64,000 nt of DNA from Chloroflexota bacterium (GTDB taxonomy: Bacteria > Chloroflexota > Ktedonobacteria > Ktedonobacterales > Ktedonobacteraceae), in NCBI GenBank assembly GCA_005879655.1, contig VBJK01000078.1, positions 1 through 64,000 of the forward strand, given 5' to 3'. The notes under the pieces were generated by a model. That model did not search any database. It was not told the origin of the DNA and worked only from the letters and a program-made list of their open reading frames with translations. Below, one piece after another: positions 52,532-64,000 of this stretch. Both the position numbers and the translations under genes were made by a program. The stretch's first letter is position 1. Each line of letters opens with the position of its first letter.

Positions 52532-54976
52532 ATGAGACAAGGAAACGGTTCGGAATTGTTGGGGGTGAATGACCCGCGTAGTTCAAGCATCGGGATGATC
52601 TACGTGTCGCCCACAGACGATCGAAAAAGCGTACTGGCAGCTATTCTCACCCAAGAAAAGCTTGGTCGTAAACAAATTGCGATTGTACTGCCAACTCCAA
52701 ACAAAGCATTTCAACGTGCCGTCGATTTCGATGATTTGAAAAGCATTCGCAAGAGACTACGTGCACATCTTATCTTTATCGCCCCAGGTGGGAGCGGCCC
52801 CGCCGAGTTTGCTCGCCAGCGCCGCTTCACTGTCTACTCATCATTGGAGACCTACACAGAATCTTTACACATCACCACTGATGATGAGGCCAGTACACCT
52901 CCTGCTAGCGGACCAGCTAGAGAGCCAGATGAAAACATACGAAGATCTCGTGTGGTAACTAGTAGCGCAGCACCGAACGCAAGTACGCCGGTAACACCAC
53001 CACAGCAGGCAATACAGCACGAAGATACCACAAAAGATGATGATGCAGTCAACTTTGATCCAGCCGTACTTGGTATAGCAGGTACCGGCGCAGCAATGGC
53101 AGCCGGTTCGCAGTGGAAACAGGATGAAGAAGATTATGCAGAGCCGTTTGAGATAGGCTACCACACACCTGATGATGCCGACGATGATCTTCCTCCCATC
53201 GCGCCAGTGCCCACTACGCCCGGTGGGAAAGCGTCTCTTGACAACGCAGTCTTCAATACAGCTCACCTTCCTGATGACCCGCCAGCAACCCCACACGACG
53301 ATGAGCCAGTTCCAGTAGGATATCAGGGAAGAGCCAATGAACCCAACCCCGTCCCCATCGACCTGCGCCGCACGCCTAAGAAAACCAAAGAGCTGATTCC
53401 AGATAATAGTGTACCCACTACGGCACGTAGAACGAGCGCGCAACCACAACGCGATGCGGGGATTATCGCCGCTGCGGGTGCGGCAGGTTTGGCGGCTAAC
53501 ACTGCGACTGACCTGAGCACCCCCAGCGGCGCACTAGCACGCCCTCCGGCCAGCGGTCGCAATGTCACCACGCAGCGCGGCCCACAAACAGGCGGCCCAG
53601 TTGGTCCCACGGGTCCCGGACGCAGTGGAGGTGGCCGAGGCGGCAGTAACCGTCCACAACGTTCACGGCGAGGCGCTTGGCTTATTGCGCTGGCGTTACT
53701 GGCAGCAGTCCTGCTCTTATCATGCGTTGGCTTCGCCTATCTCCAGCCCGCTACCTTCAATAAAGTTGCTAGCAATGTACCAATGGTAGGGAATCTTCTT
53801 CCCCAGGCGACCGTGACCATCACCCCGGACAGTCACCTCGTCAGTAAAAGCTATGTCGTCACCGGAGTCACAGACCCACCCAATGCCGCTCAACTGCAAA
53901 TCAGCGCTCCCCAACCAACTACCTCGAACCAATCACAAACTACTGTGAATGGCACAGGTGCTACTCATATAAAACCACAACAAGCAGCAGGGTCACTAAC
54001 TTTCTTTAATGCAGCAGCCTTCTCACAGACAGTGGCTGCTGGGACAACCTTTACGATACGCAATGGGCTACAAATTGTTAACGACCAAGCTGCCATCATC
54101 CCAGCAGGGAATGGAGCAACTAATGGGTCTGCAACCGTTCCTGCACATGCTGTTGCCGCAGGCACAGCAGGGAACATGAATGCATTCACTCTCCGTCAAG
54201 TATCCTGTTGTGCTACAGGCATTTTTGTAAGTAATACAGCGGCATTTACTGGTGGAGCAGATCAAAAAGACTATAACTTTGTCAAGCAAAGCGATGTTGA
54301 TGCAAAAGCGAATCCACTCAAAGATCAGCTCGTGCAGCAATCAACCAACCAGCTAAAAGCAAAGATAGCACAAGGTGAAGTGCTCATCGGGCAACCACAG
54401 TGCCAACCCAGCGTGAAAGCAGATCAGCCGATTGGCGACCAGGGTACGAACATCCCTTCAACAACCATTACGGTGTCAGTCAATTGCCGCGAACAGCTCT
54501 ATAACCAGCAACAGCTGCAAAAGTTGATGGAGAATCAGCTCAAGACAATGGCTACTGGTCAGTACGGACCAAACTACGGACTGATTGGTGCTGTCCAGGT
54601 CAAGCCTACTATCACGAAGGTCAACGATGGAAGCGTGAATATGCTGGTTGAAGCGAAAGGGATATGGGTTTCGCAGCCAACCGATGCACAGAAGTCGGAT
54701 TGGGCGAAATTGATCGCTGGCAAGACTCCCGCTGACGCCATCTCTCTTCTGCAAAGTCAGAAAGGCATCAGCAAAGCCTCTATCCAGATGAACGGGAACA
54801 CGTTACCTAGCGATCCTAACAAAATTGTCTTTAGCCCAGAAAAGGTCAATGGTCTTCCGGCCATAGCAAATCCATCGGTCAACACCAATCCTACCATCAA
54901 CAATCTGCCGAATGGGGATAATCAAACTCCGTCTGAACCCGGCAAAGGCAGTAAGGGAGGTATCCCCGTCTTATAA
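52532..54976 (+). CDS. Membrane protein with baseplate-J-like ectodomain
   Basis: An 814-residue protein. N-terminal cytoplasmic domain (~20-115: I-G-M-I-Y-V-S-P-T-D-D-R ... F-A-R-Q-R-R-F-T-V-Y-S-S) that I do not recognise by family but which has an alpha/beta look. Low-complexity linker (~120-375), rich in Pro, Thr, Ala, Asp. One membrane helix (~378-400: W-L-I-A-L-A-L-L-A-A-V-L-L-L). Ectodomain (~410-800) with V-A-A-G-T-T-F-T, N-G-S-A-T-V-P-A-H-A-V-A-A-G-T-A-G-N and a C-C pair, as in baseplate J/gp47 proteins of related genomes. AAGGA precedes the ATG by seven bases. The kinase gene that follows carries the same ectodomain. Confidence 0.78.
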   Translation: MRQGNGSELLGVNDPRSSSIGMIYVSPTDDRKSVLAAILTQEKLGRKQIAIVLPTPNKAFQRAVDFDDLKSIRKRLRAHLIFIAPGGSGPAEFARQRRFTVYSSLETYTESLHITTDDEASTPPASGPAREPDENIRRSRVVTSSAAPNASTPVTPPQQAIQHEDTTKDDDAVNFDPAVLGIAGTGAAMAAGSQWKQDEEDYAEPFEIGYHTPDDADDDLPPIAPVPTTPGGKASLDNAVFNTAHLPDDPPATPHDDEPVPVGYQGRANEPNPVPIDLRRTPKKTKELIPDNSVPTTARRTSAQPQRDAGIIAAAGAAGLAANTATDLSTPSGALARPPASGRNVTTQRGPQTGGPVGPTGPGRSGGGRGGSNRPQRSRRGAWLIALALLAAVLLLSCVGFAYLQPATFNKVASNVPMVGNLLPQATVTITPDSHLVSKSYVVTGVTDPPNAAQLQISAPQPTTSNQSQTTVNGTGATHIKPQQAAGSLTFFNAAAFSQTVAAGTTFTIRNGLQIVNDQAAIIPAGNGATNGSATVPAHAVAAGTAGNMNAFTLRQVSCCATGIFVSNTAAFTGGADQKDYNFVKQSDVDAKANPLKDQLVQQSTNQLKAKIAQGEVLIGQPQCQPSVKADQPIGDQGTNIPSTTITVSVNCREQLYNQQQLQKLMENQLKTMATGQYGPNYGLIGAVQVKPTITKVNDGSVNMLVEAKGIWVSQPTDAQKSDWAKLIAGKTPADAISLLQSQKGISKASIQMNGNTLPSDPNKIVFSPEKVNGLPAIANPSVNTNPTINNLPNGDNQTPSEPGKGSKGGIPVL

Positions 54977-55041
54977 TGTCATCACGTAACTGGTAATACT
55001 ACTCTAGCGGCGTAGGTATCAGGAAAGGATAAACATTCTCG

Positions 55042-57438
55042 ATGCTGTCACTGGAAGGCAAACAATTAGGGAATTACGATGTCACGCGGCGCATTCGCGT
55101 TGGCGGCATGGGTGCTGTCTACGAAGGGCGACAGCGTACGGCGTTTGATCGGCGCGTTGCCATCAAAGTGATCCTGGGGAATTACTCCAACGATCGGGAT
55201 ATGCGCCGCCGTTTTATGCGTGAAGCTCGTACTGTAGCACAACTACACCACCCACATATCTTGCCGCTCATTGAGTTCGGTGACGAGCAAGGCATTCTCT
55301 ATCTGGTTATGCCCTTTATCGATGGTGGTACCCTTACTAGTTACCTGCGCCAAACCCTGCCCGACCTGGGTGAGGTCGCGGCCATCTATCAACAATTGCT
55401 GGATGCCGTCGAATATGCACACGATGAAGGCTTGATTCATCGTGATATCAAATCGTCAAACGTGCTGCTAGAGATGCGTCGTAGCGGACCACCCTATGTC
55501 TATCTTGCTGACTTTGGCCTAGTGCGCATCGCCCGTTCTGCGACGCATGGCTTGCGCAGTGATCTGGATGATACCAGCAAAGTGGGCAAACCTATACCGC
55601 TCGATCAGGTCCCCGGCACGCCGCATTATATGGCCCCCGAACAAACGCGCGGGATTGTTACTCCGCAAACCGATATCTATGCGCTTGGCGTCTTGCTCTA
55701 TCAGATGCTGACAGGCGAATTGCCCTATAACCACCCCGATGATATACGTGTCATACAAATGCATATGCAGGCATCTATTCCCGCACCAAGCAAACATGAC
55801 GCCTCTATACCACCAGAGATAGATGAAGTTGTACGTATGGCTATGGCGAAACGGCCTGAAGCACGCTATAGCACGATCACAGCGCTACGAGCTGCGTTCC
55901 TCGCAGCCATGAGAGGCCCGATTGCTGCCCTGGAAGAAGGTACATCACCATCATCATTCAATTCACCACGCCTCGCACAAACTGGGCGGCGTACTGTACC
56001 AGTGCTACCGCTGGAAAACGAGCCACCACCATCACCGCTGACTTCCCGCCGTCTACGTAATGACCTCGCGCCACTCGCATTACGAGATCAGCGAGAGATG
56101 TACGCCAGACAGCGCACAACCGAAAATGTGCCGCTTCATCTACCAGCCCCTTTTACAAGAGCTGCCCGCCACCGTGCACGCGTCACCGAAGAACCACCAC
56201 CAGTCCCTGCACGCCGTGAACGGAATCCTCATGGCTATAAGAAACGACAGACCTCATTGCCGCTAGTGATAGTCGCAGTGAGTGTGCTCCTGCTGATCAT
56301 ACTCATCACGCCGCATGCTCTCGGTCTCAATCTCTTCCCGGCGGACATTCCCTTGATCGGGGCCTCGGCTACGGCCAGCGTTTATATCACGCCGAAGAAA
56401 ACAACGGTACAAAATAGCTACATCTTGACGGCCTCGCCCAAAGTAAAAGAAGCCGATTGGATGACACACACGCTACCCGACCGCCAGCTCCAGAGCAACG
56501 CGAGCGCCACTGAGACCACCCCAACCACCGGCAGACAAACAAGTGGCGCGCAACAGGCTCACGGTACCATCGAATTTAGCAATAGCACGAATACTACGAT
56601 CTCACTGCCCGCACAAATGACACTTACTAACTCTGATGGCATACGGATTCAGACGACGCAAAACGTCCAGGTCCCAAGAAACCAGGAAGGACAGAATGGC
56701 AAAGCGACGGTACCAGCCATCGCCGTTAACGCCGGTGCCAATGGCAATATTGCCGCCCATACCCTGGATGGTTCTTGTTGCAATAACGGTGTGAGTGTCA
56801 GTAACCCGGCTCCCTTTGTTGATGGCAGCGATGGAAAAGTGATTCACATCGTCAGTCAGGCCGATGTAAACAACGCGAAAGATGCTCTTACTCTACGACT
56901 TGAACAGCAAATTCAGCAAAATATGCAGCAGCAGCTACAGAAGAACGAAAGGCTCGCCAAAACACCTATCTATACAGTGAACAGTACAGCTGGCCCCGAT
57001 GTCGGCACAGCAAGCGATCAGGTTCAGATCACTGTCACTATTGCAGCCACCGCCATCGCATATGATTATAACAGCGCAACATCTATAGTGTATCGCTTGC
57101 TGAACCAGGAAGTTCAGGAACAGAAAGCAAATCAGAAACTTGATCAAGCCTTCCAGCTACAGGATACACCAACGCTGATCAACGAACCCAAAATAGATCT
57201 TGGACAAAATGGTGTCATCTACCTCAGCATCTCGGTGCGCGGCCTCTGGGTTTACAAACTCACCCCCGAACAATTGACACGCTGGATACCATATATCAAA
57301 GGAGCTAGCTCTGACGCCTCATATGCCTACCTCAAAACACAACCAGGCGTAGCTAATGTCGATATCCGCTTGGCGTTCGGCACAGACCACCTGCCTTCTA
57401 ATGTGAATGACATTCATGTTTTACTAATAAACAACTAA
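55042..57438 (+). CDS. Ser/Thr protein kinase with baseplate-J-like ectodomain
   Basis: A 798-residue transmembrane kinase. Kinase domain ~10-290: glycine loop V-G-G-M-G-A-V-Y, Lys42 in V-A-I-K-V, Asp135 in H-R-D-I-K-S-S-N, D-F-G at 157-159, activation loop G-T-P-H-Y-M-A-P-E. Pro/Arg-rich linker (~290-405), one membrane helix (~408-430: L-V-I-V-A-V-S-V-L-L-L-I-I-L), ectodomain ~440-798. The ectodomain aligns by eye with that of the preceding gene: N-G-K-A-T-V-P-A-I-A-V-N-A-G-A-N-G-N, a C-C pair, V-S-N-x-A-x-F and Q-A-D-V. No PASTA repeats. It lies 65 bases after that gene, probably one transcript. Confidence 0.9.
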   Translation: MLSLEGKQLGNYDVTRRIRVGGMGAVYEGRQRTAFDRRVAIKVILGNYSNDRDMRRRFMREARTVAQLHHPHILPLIEFGDEQGILYLVMPFIDGGTLTSYLRQTLPDLGEVAAIYQQLLDAVEYAHDEGLIHRDIKSSNVLLEMRRSGPPYVYLADFGLVRIARSATHGLRSDLDDTSKVGKPIPLDQVPGTPHYMAPEQTRGIVTPQTDIYALGVLLYQMLTGELPYNHPDDIRVIQMHMQASIPAPSKHDASIPPEIDEVVRMAMAKRPEARYSTITALRAAFLAAMRGPIAALEEGTSPSSFNSPRLAQTGRRTVPVLPLENEPPPSPLTSRRLRNDLAPLALRDQREMYARQRTTENVPLHLPAPFTRAARHRARVTEEPPPVPARRERNPHGYKKRQTSLPLVIVAVSVLLLIILITPHALGLNLFPADIPLIGASATASVYITPKKTTVQNSYILTASPKVKEADWMTHTLPDRQLQSNASATETTPTTGRQTSGAQQAHGTIEFSNSTNTTISLPAQMTLTNSDGIRIQTTQNVQVPRNQEGQNGKATVPAIAVNAGANGNIAAHTLDGSCCNNGVSVSNPAPFVDGSDGKVIHIVSQADVNNAKDALTLRLEQQIQQNMQQQLQKNERLAKTPIYTVNSTAGPDVGTASDQVQITVTIAATAIAYDYNSATSIVYRLLNQEVQEQKANQKLDQAFQLQDTPTLINEPKIDLGQNGVIYLSISVRGLWVYKLTPEQLTRWIPYIKGASSDASYAYLKTQPGVANVDIRLAFGTDHLPSNVNDIHVLLINN

Positions 57439-57745
57439 AAGTGTGATCGTTCATATAAATGTGCACAAAAAACAAAAGGCATGGGATTCAAGTCGATTTC
57501 TTGCCTTCTAAAGACGATTAATATATACTTATAGATGTAGGATACGTTCCCACCAGGCAAGGATGCCTCTCTATTAGACGTTCGCTCGGCTCATATCACC
57601 CAACCTACATCACTCTCCCCACTTACTTTTGCACTGAGCGGAGCAGTAGTACCTCTATCCTTTTGAGCAAAGATACGCTATAATGGCATCCATAATAAGC
57701 CATCAGTGATCTGTTAGAAGAGAAATTAGAGCGAGGGTCCGTCAA
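57439..57745. other. Intergenic region after the kinase
   Basis: About 300 bases. I see neither gene nor clear terminator. Confidence 0.4.
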
Positions 57746-58793
57746 ATGAGATGTCCCAGATGCGGAAACGAAGCAAGCCAGGAGGAACCATTCTGCGGGC
57801 AATGTGGTGCTCCAACTGAGCAGCAAATATATAGAACAAACAATGTATCTTTTACACCGCATCAACCAATGCAGCCGCCTTCTGACCCAAATCAACAAAC
57901 ACGATTTTATCAGGACGCGACCGAAGCCATATCTATTTATCCTAAACAGGCAGGTCCAGCCTACCCCACCGCGTATCAGCGAGACCCCAACGCTTGCCGC
58001 ACTTCCACCAAGCCCGGTCCCTCCCCCACCAGCGTACAATCATGGTTACTATATGCAGAGTCAGGCCCTCCCTCTTCAGCAACGATCACATAATACTACT
58101 ATAATTGTAATCTGTATCTGTCTCGTTGTTGTTCTGCTTGGCGCGATCGGTATCACTACTTTGCTCATGACGAGAAATCAGCAGGCTATCCAAGTGCATC
58201 AGACAGCGATAGCAACCCCTGCTGCGACAGCAATTGCAACACCAAGTCCGACTCCATTGCCAACGCCCTCGCCTACGGCGCTCCCAACACCAACGACGGC
58301 ACCAGTGACACCAACACCTGTAGCAGATGCAGGTTTCTCATGGTGTGGTGCAACCTGTACACCTTATAACTTCTCCGTAGAATACCCAAATGGATGGACC
58401 GCAGGAGCTGCCACCAACGGCGCAGGAGTACAGTTCACTAATCCGGCACAGCTTGACCAGTTTATCTCCATCAAAGCGCTTGGTCCGACAGCAAGTCCGG
58501 CTAGCACTCTTGTCAGTAGCGATCTGCAAACGAATTTTGCAAGTAAAGTTGGCTACACACCGCCAACGGGCTATTCAAGTGGCACTATTAGTGGTGAAAC
58601 ATGGATTGCCGCATTAGCCTATTACCAAAGTGACGCTCAACAGAAAGAGCGTATTATTGTCTATGCCACGGTCCACCAGGGCAAGGGATATATCATCGAA
58701 CTCAATGCGGCAGATGCTCAGTTTGATGCTGTTAACGCTCAGTTCTTTAATGTCGTGCTCTCAAAGTTCCGGTTCCTACAGCCAACACTGTAA
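57746..58793 (+). pseudogene. Zinc-ribbon / Pro-Thr-rich membrane protein with frameshift
   Basis: The start M-R-C-P-R-C-G-N-E-A-S and F-C-G-Q-C-G form a double-Cys zinc ribbon. A disordered stretch follows, then at about 57980 the frame is lost (A-Y-Q-R-D-P then nonsense to a stop at 58093). The +1 frame continues sensibly from E-T-P-T-L-A-A-L-P-P-S-P through a membrane helix (I-I-V-I-C-I-C-L-V-V-V-L-L-G), a Thr/Pro/Ala linker and a C-terminal domain (F-S-V-E-Y-P-N-G-W ... I-I-E-L-N-A). One inserted base or two lost ones would explain it. Zinc ribbon - TM - ectodomain is a recurring layout in this group. No programmed slippage site is evident. Confidence 0.7.
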
Positions 58794-58803
58794 TGGAGGT
58801 GCT

Positions 58804-60309
58804 TTGAAAGCTTTTCTACTCATCCTGGTATTTATAAGTGGTATGACCAGCCTGGCACTCGAAATGTGTGCCTCGCATCTCCTTGGAGCTTACTTTGGGT
58901 CGTCCCTCTACATCTGGGCGGTACTCATCGGGCTGATCCTGGTCTATTTGACCATCGGCTATTTTCTTGGTGGCCGTCTCGCGGATCGCTACCCATCTGA
59001 ACGGGTACTCTGTATTATCACGGCTCTAGCCGCCTTAGCGACCTCGCTGATCCCATTTGTCAGCCAGGGTATTCTTTCCTGGTCCGTGAACGCTATTGCC
59101 CAGGTTTCAGTGAGTGCCTTTGTCAGTTCCCTCTTAGGGAGTGTCTTGCTCTTCGCGGTACCGGTCACGCTCTTGGGCCTCGTCTCACCATTTGCCATCC
59201 GTCTGGTAACGAGAAGTGTGAAGCAGAGTGGGCATGTCAGTGGTTCTCTGTATGCCATCTCCACCATCGGGAGTATGCTAGGTGCATTTGTGCCGGTACT
59301 CTGGTTCATCCCAACTTATGGGGTGCGCCGCACGTTCCTCATCTATGGAGCACTGCTCTTTGCCGCCTCTCTGTGGGGCCTGCGCCCGCTATGGCGGCCA
59401 GTATTCGCGCTCGCCTTGCTTATGCTAGCACTACCACTCGGACCATTGAAAGCTATCCCCTATTTGACATACGAGCGGGAGTCAGTGTACAACTATATTC
59501 AGGTGACACAACTTCCTGATGGTACGCGTCAGCTTATCCTTAACGAAGGACAGGCAATACATTCAATCTATTATCCAGATCGCAACAAAGTGCTGACAGG
59601 CCAGTACTGGGATTACTTCCTGGCGGCACCGTACTTTAACGAGGGTTTTACCCCTCAACAATTACGTCGCGTTGGTATTATCGGCTTAGCCGGTGGCACC
59701 ATCGCGCGCCAGTTTACTCAAGTATATGGACCAGTGCCAATTGATGGTGTTGAAATTGATCCAGCTATTGTAGATGTCGGGAAACAGTATTTTGCTATGA
59801 ACGAGCCAAATTTGCACGTCCATGTCCAGGACGGGCGGACATTTTTAGCCACGACACAAGCCAGGTATGATGTTGTAGCCATTGATGCCTTTCAACAACC
59901 ATATATTCCGTTCCAGCTGACTACACGCGAGTTCTTCACAGACATTCGCTCGCACCTCTCACCCACAGGCGTCGTCGCCCTCAATACGGGACACACTACA
60001 CACGATTTTCGTTTAGTGCAGGCGTTTGTCAACACAATGAGCCAAGTCTTCCCTAGCATCTATGTCTTCAACGTCCCAGGAACCTTCAATACTGAAGTGA
60101 TGGCTACGATGCAACCGACCTCACTGGACACCTTTCGTGCTCAACTCGCACAGTCCAATTCATCAACTACGCTAGGCCAGGTTGCCAGGGAGGTCTTACC
60201 TGTTGCCTCACAAGGCCGTGCCGATAGCGGGCTCGTCTTCACAGATGATTGCGCCCCTATTGAACAGATCACAGACCAGTTGCTATTAAGCTATATTCAG
60301 CAACCCTGA
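58804..60309 (+). CDS. Spermidine-synthase-like domain fused to membrane helices
   Basis: About 501 residues from a TTG at 58804 with GGAGG five bases upstream. The first ~255 residues hold seven or eight helices (L-A-L-E-M-C-A-S-H-L-L-G-A-Y-F-G). The C-terminal half is a Rossmann methyltransferase-like fold with I-I-G-L-A-G-G-T-I-A, D-G-V-E-I-D-P-A-I-V, Q-D-G-R-T-F-L and V-A-I-D-A-F. Fused proteins of this kind are often labelled spermidine synthase; residues for polyamine binding are not clear, so the substrate is open. Its start lies ten bases behind the zinc-ribbon gene, suggesting one operon. Confidence 0.8.
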   Translation: MKAFLLILVFISGMTSLALEMCASHLLGAYFGSSLYIWAVLIGLILVYLTIGYFLGGRLADRYPSERVLCIITALAALATSLIPFVSQGILSWSVNAIAQVSVSAFVSSLLGSVLLFAVPVTLLGLVSPFAIRLVTRSVKQSGHVSGSLYAISTIGSMLGAFVPVLWFIPTYGVRRTFLIYGALLFAASLWGLRPLWRPVFALALLMLALPLGPLKAIPYLTYERESVYNYIQVTQLPDGTRQLILNEGQAIHSIYYPDRNKVLTGQYWDYFLAAPYFNEGFTPQQLRRVGIIGLAGGTIARQFTQVYGPVPIDGVEIDPAIVDVGKQYFAMNEPNLHVHVQDGRTFLATTQARYDVVAIDAFQQPYIPFQLTTREFFTDIRSHLSPTGVVALNTGHTTHDFRLVQAFVNTMSQVFPSIYVFNVPGTFNTEVMATMQPTSLDTFRAQLAQSNSSTTLGQVAREVLPVASQGRADSGLVFTDDCAPIEQITDQLLLSYIQQP

Positions 60310-60443
60310 GTATTGACTGATAGCCACCAAACTTTGTAATGTAAAGAGACACGGTCTAGAAAGCCAAAGCTTCATCGGAAAAGTGTTTGGATGTTATCCA
60401 AGATATTCGTAACTTGTGTAATTTCCATAGCTCTTACGATTAG

Positions 60444-61836
<1,393 letters not shown>

Positions 61837-61838
<2 letters not shown>

Positions 61839-61930
61839 GCCTATCCCAACATTTATGCTACGAAGGGCAAGAGAGTTATAAACCAGTTATAATCTCTTGC
61901 CCTTCGTAGCATGAATGTTGGGATAGGCCT
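61837..61930. terminator. 94-base near-perfect hairpin at the purA stop
   Basis: The left arm from 61837 pairs with the right arm ending at 61930 over 44 base pairs, with only one mismatch (T/C, a G-U in RNA) and a one-base bulge, around a five-base loop ACCAG. The left arm begins inside the purA TAG stop codon. The right end touches MITE copy D. No T tract. Confidence 0.75.
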
Positions 61931-62048
61931 TGTGCAGAATCCCAAAACCTTTTGGGGAATGGCAAAATTTGGGGACACCCCAAGCCCCGCCAGAGCGGCT
62001 TCGCCCCCTGGACCCCCAATCCCTATTGGCTCTCGTGTTTTTGCACTA
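61931..62048 (-). mobile_element. MITE-like element, copy D (inverted, left end diverged)
   Basis: Reverse orientation relative to the other three. TAGTGCAAAAACACGAGAG at the right end and GTGCAGAATCCC at the left end, with the GGGATTGGGGGT and TTTGGGGACACCCC landmarks in complement. The left CTAG is not kept (CCTTGTGCA). It lies between purA and the rifampin phosphotransferase gene, 26 bases from the end of the latter. Confidence 0.75.
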
Positions 62049-62073
62049 CGAGGAAGATAACAACTTCCCGACT

Positions 62074-64000
<1,927 letters not shown>

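Noticed and set aside
57746..58793. Programmed ribosomal frameshift in the zinc-ribbon protein
   Set aside because: No slippery heptamer, internal Shine-Dalgarno or stimulatory hairpin is visible at the switch point near 57980; a simple indel fits better.

Overview
The window looks like a chromosomal segment of a soil-type bacterium of the Chloroflexota, most likely class Ktedonobacteria. This is inferred from gene content, not from a marker gene: kinesin-light-chain-like TPR proteins, a short secreted S53 peptidase, a Ser/Thr kinase with a baseplate-J-like ectodomain, a zinc-ribbon/Pro-Thr-rich membrane protein and many palindromic extragenic repeats. There is no phage, plasmid or CRISPR signature.

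Layout. 0-9.5 kb: end of a TPR gene, MgtC-like membrane protein, PAS-GAF histidine kinase, a small HTH gene between TCGGATA-type sites, beta-phosphoglucomutase plus GH65 disaccharide phosphorylase (a phosphorolytic sugar pathway), tRNA-Glu and a DUF4230 protein. 9.5-16.6 kb: a copper island with CopA ATPase, three single-domain HMA chaperones, a duplicated Cys-rich metallothionein-like peptide, a DUF2182 membrane protein, a cupredoxin lipoprotein, a second lipoprotein and CsoR. 16.5-31 kb: ergothioneine genes egtD and a broken egtB, Na/Pi symporter with PhoU domain, a two-gene ABC exporter whose first gene is frameshifted, small HTH and stress proteins, metallophosphoesterase, methyltransferase, a broken S53 peptidase and HU. 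31-42 kb: housekeeping genes (RluD-like, LspA, DksA-like, GlgB, LOG, M48 protease, a DnaX-C-terminus-like protein, phenylacetate-CoA ligase, HAD phosphatase). 42-44.5 kb: tRNA-Sec (selC), a frameshifted small gene and a protein made of two TIR domains. 44.4-50 kb: ATP-grasp / alpha-E / transglutaminase operon facing two more transglutaminase genes. 50-64 kb: cytochrome P450, a pair of membrane proteins sharing a baseplate-J-like ectodomain (one fused to a Ser/Thr kinase), a frameshifted zinc-ribbon membrane protein, a membrane-fused spermidine-synthase-like protein, PurA, and the C-terminal two thirds of a rifampin phosphotransferase running off the right edge.

Two themes cut across the window. 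First, dispersed repeats: four copies of a ~120 bp element with TAGTGCA-type inverted ends, a CGCAATTCATTGCG palindrome family, a GGGCAA...TTGCCC palindrome family, and very long near-perfect hairpins that include the stop codons of flanking genes. Second, broken genes: egtB, the first ABC gene and the S53 peptidase each lack a short internal stretch that also shifts the frame, and two further genes carry single-base-type frameshifts. That is either real decay or an assembly problem, and should be checked against reads before these genes are called dead.
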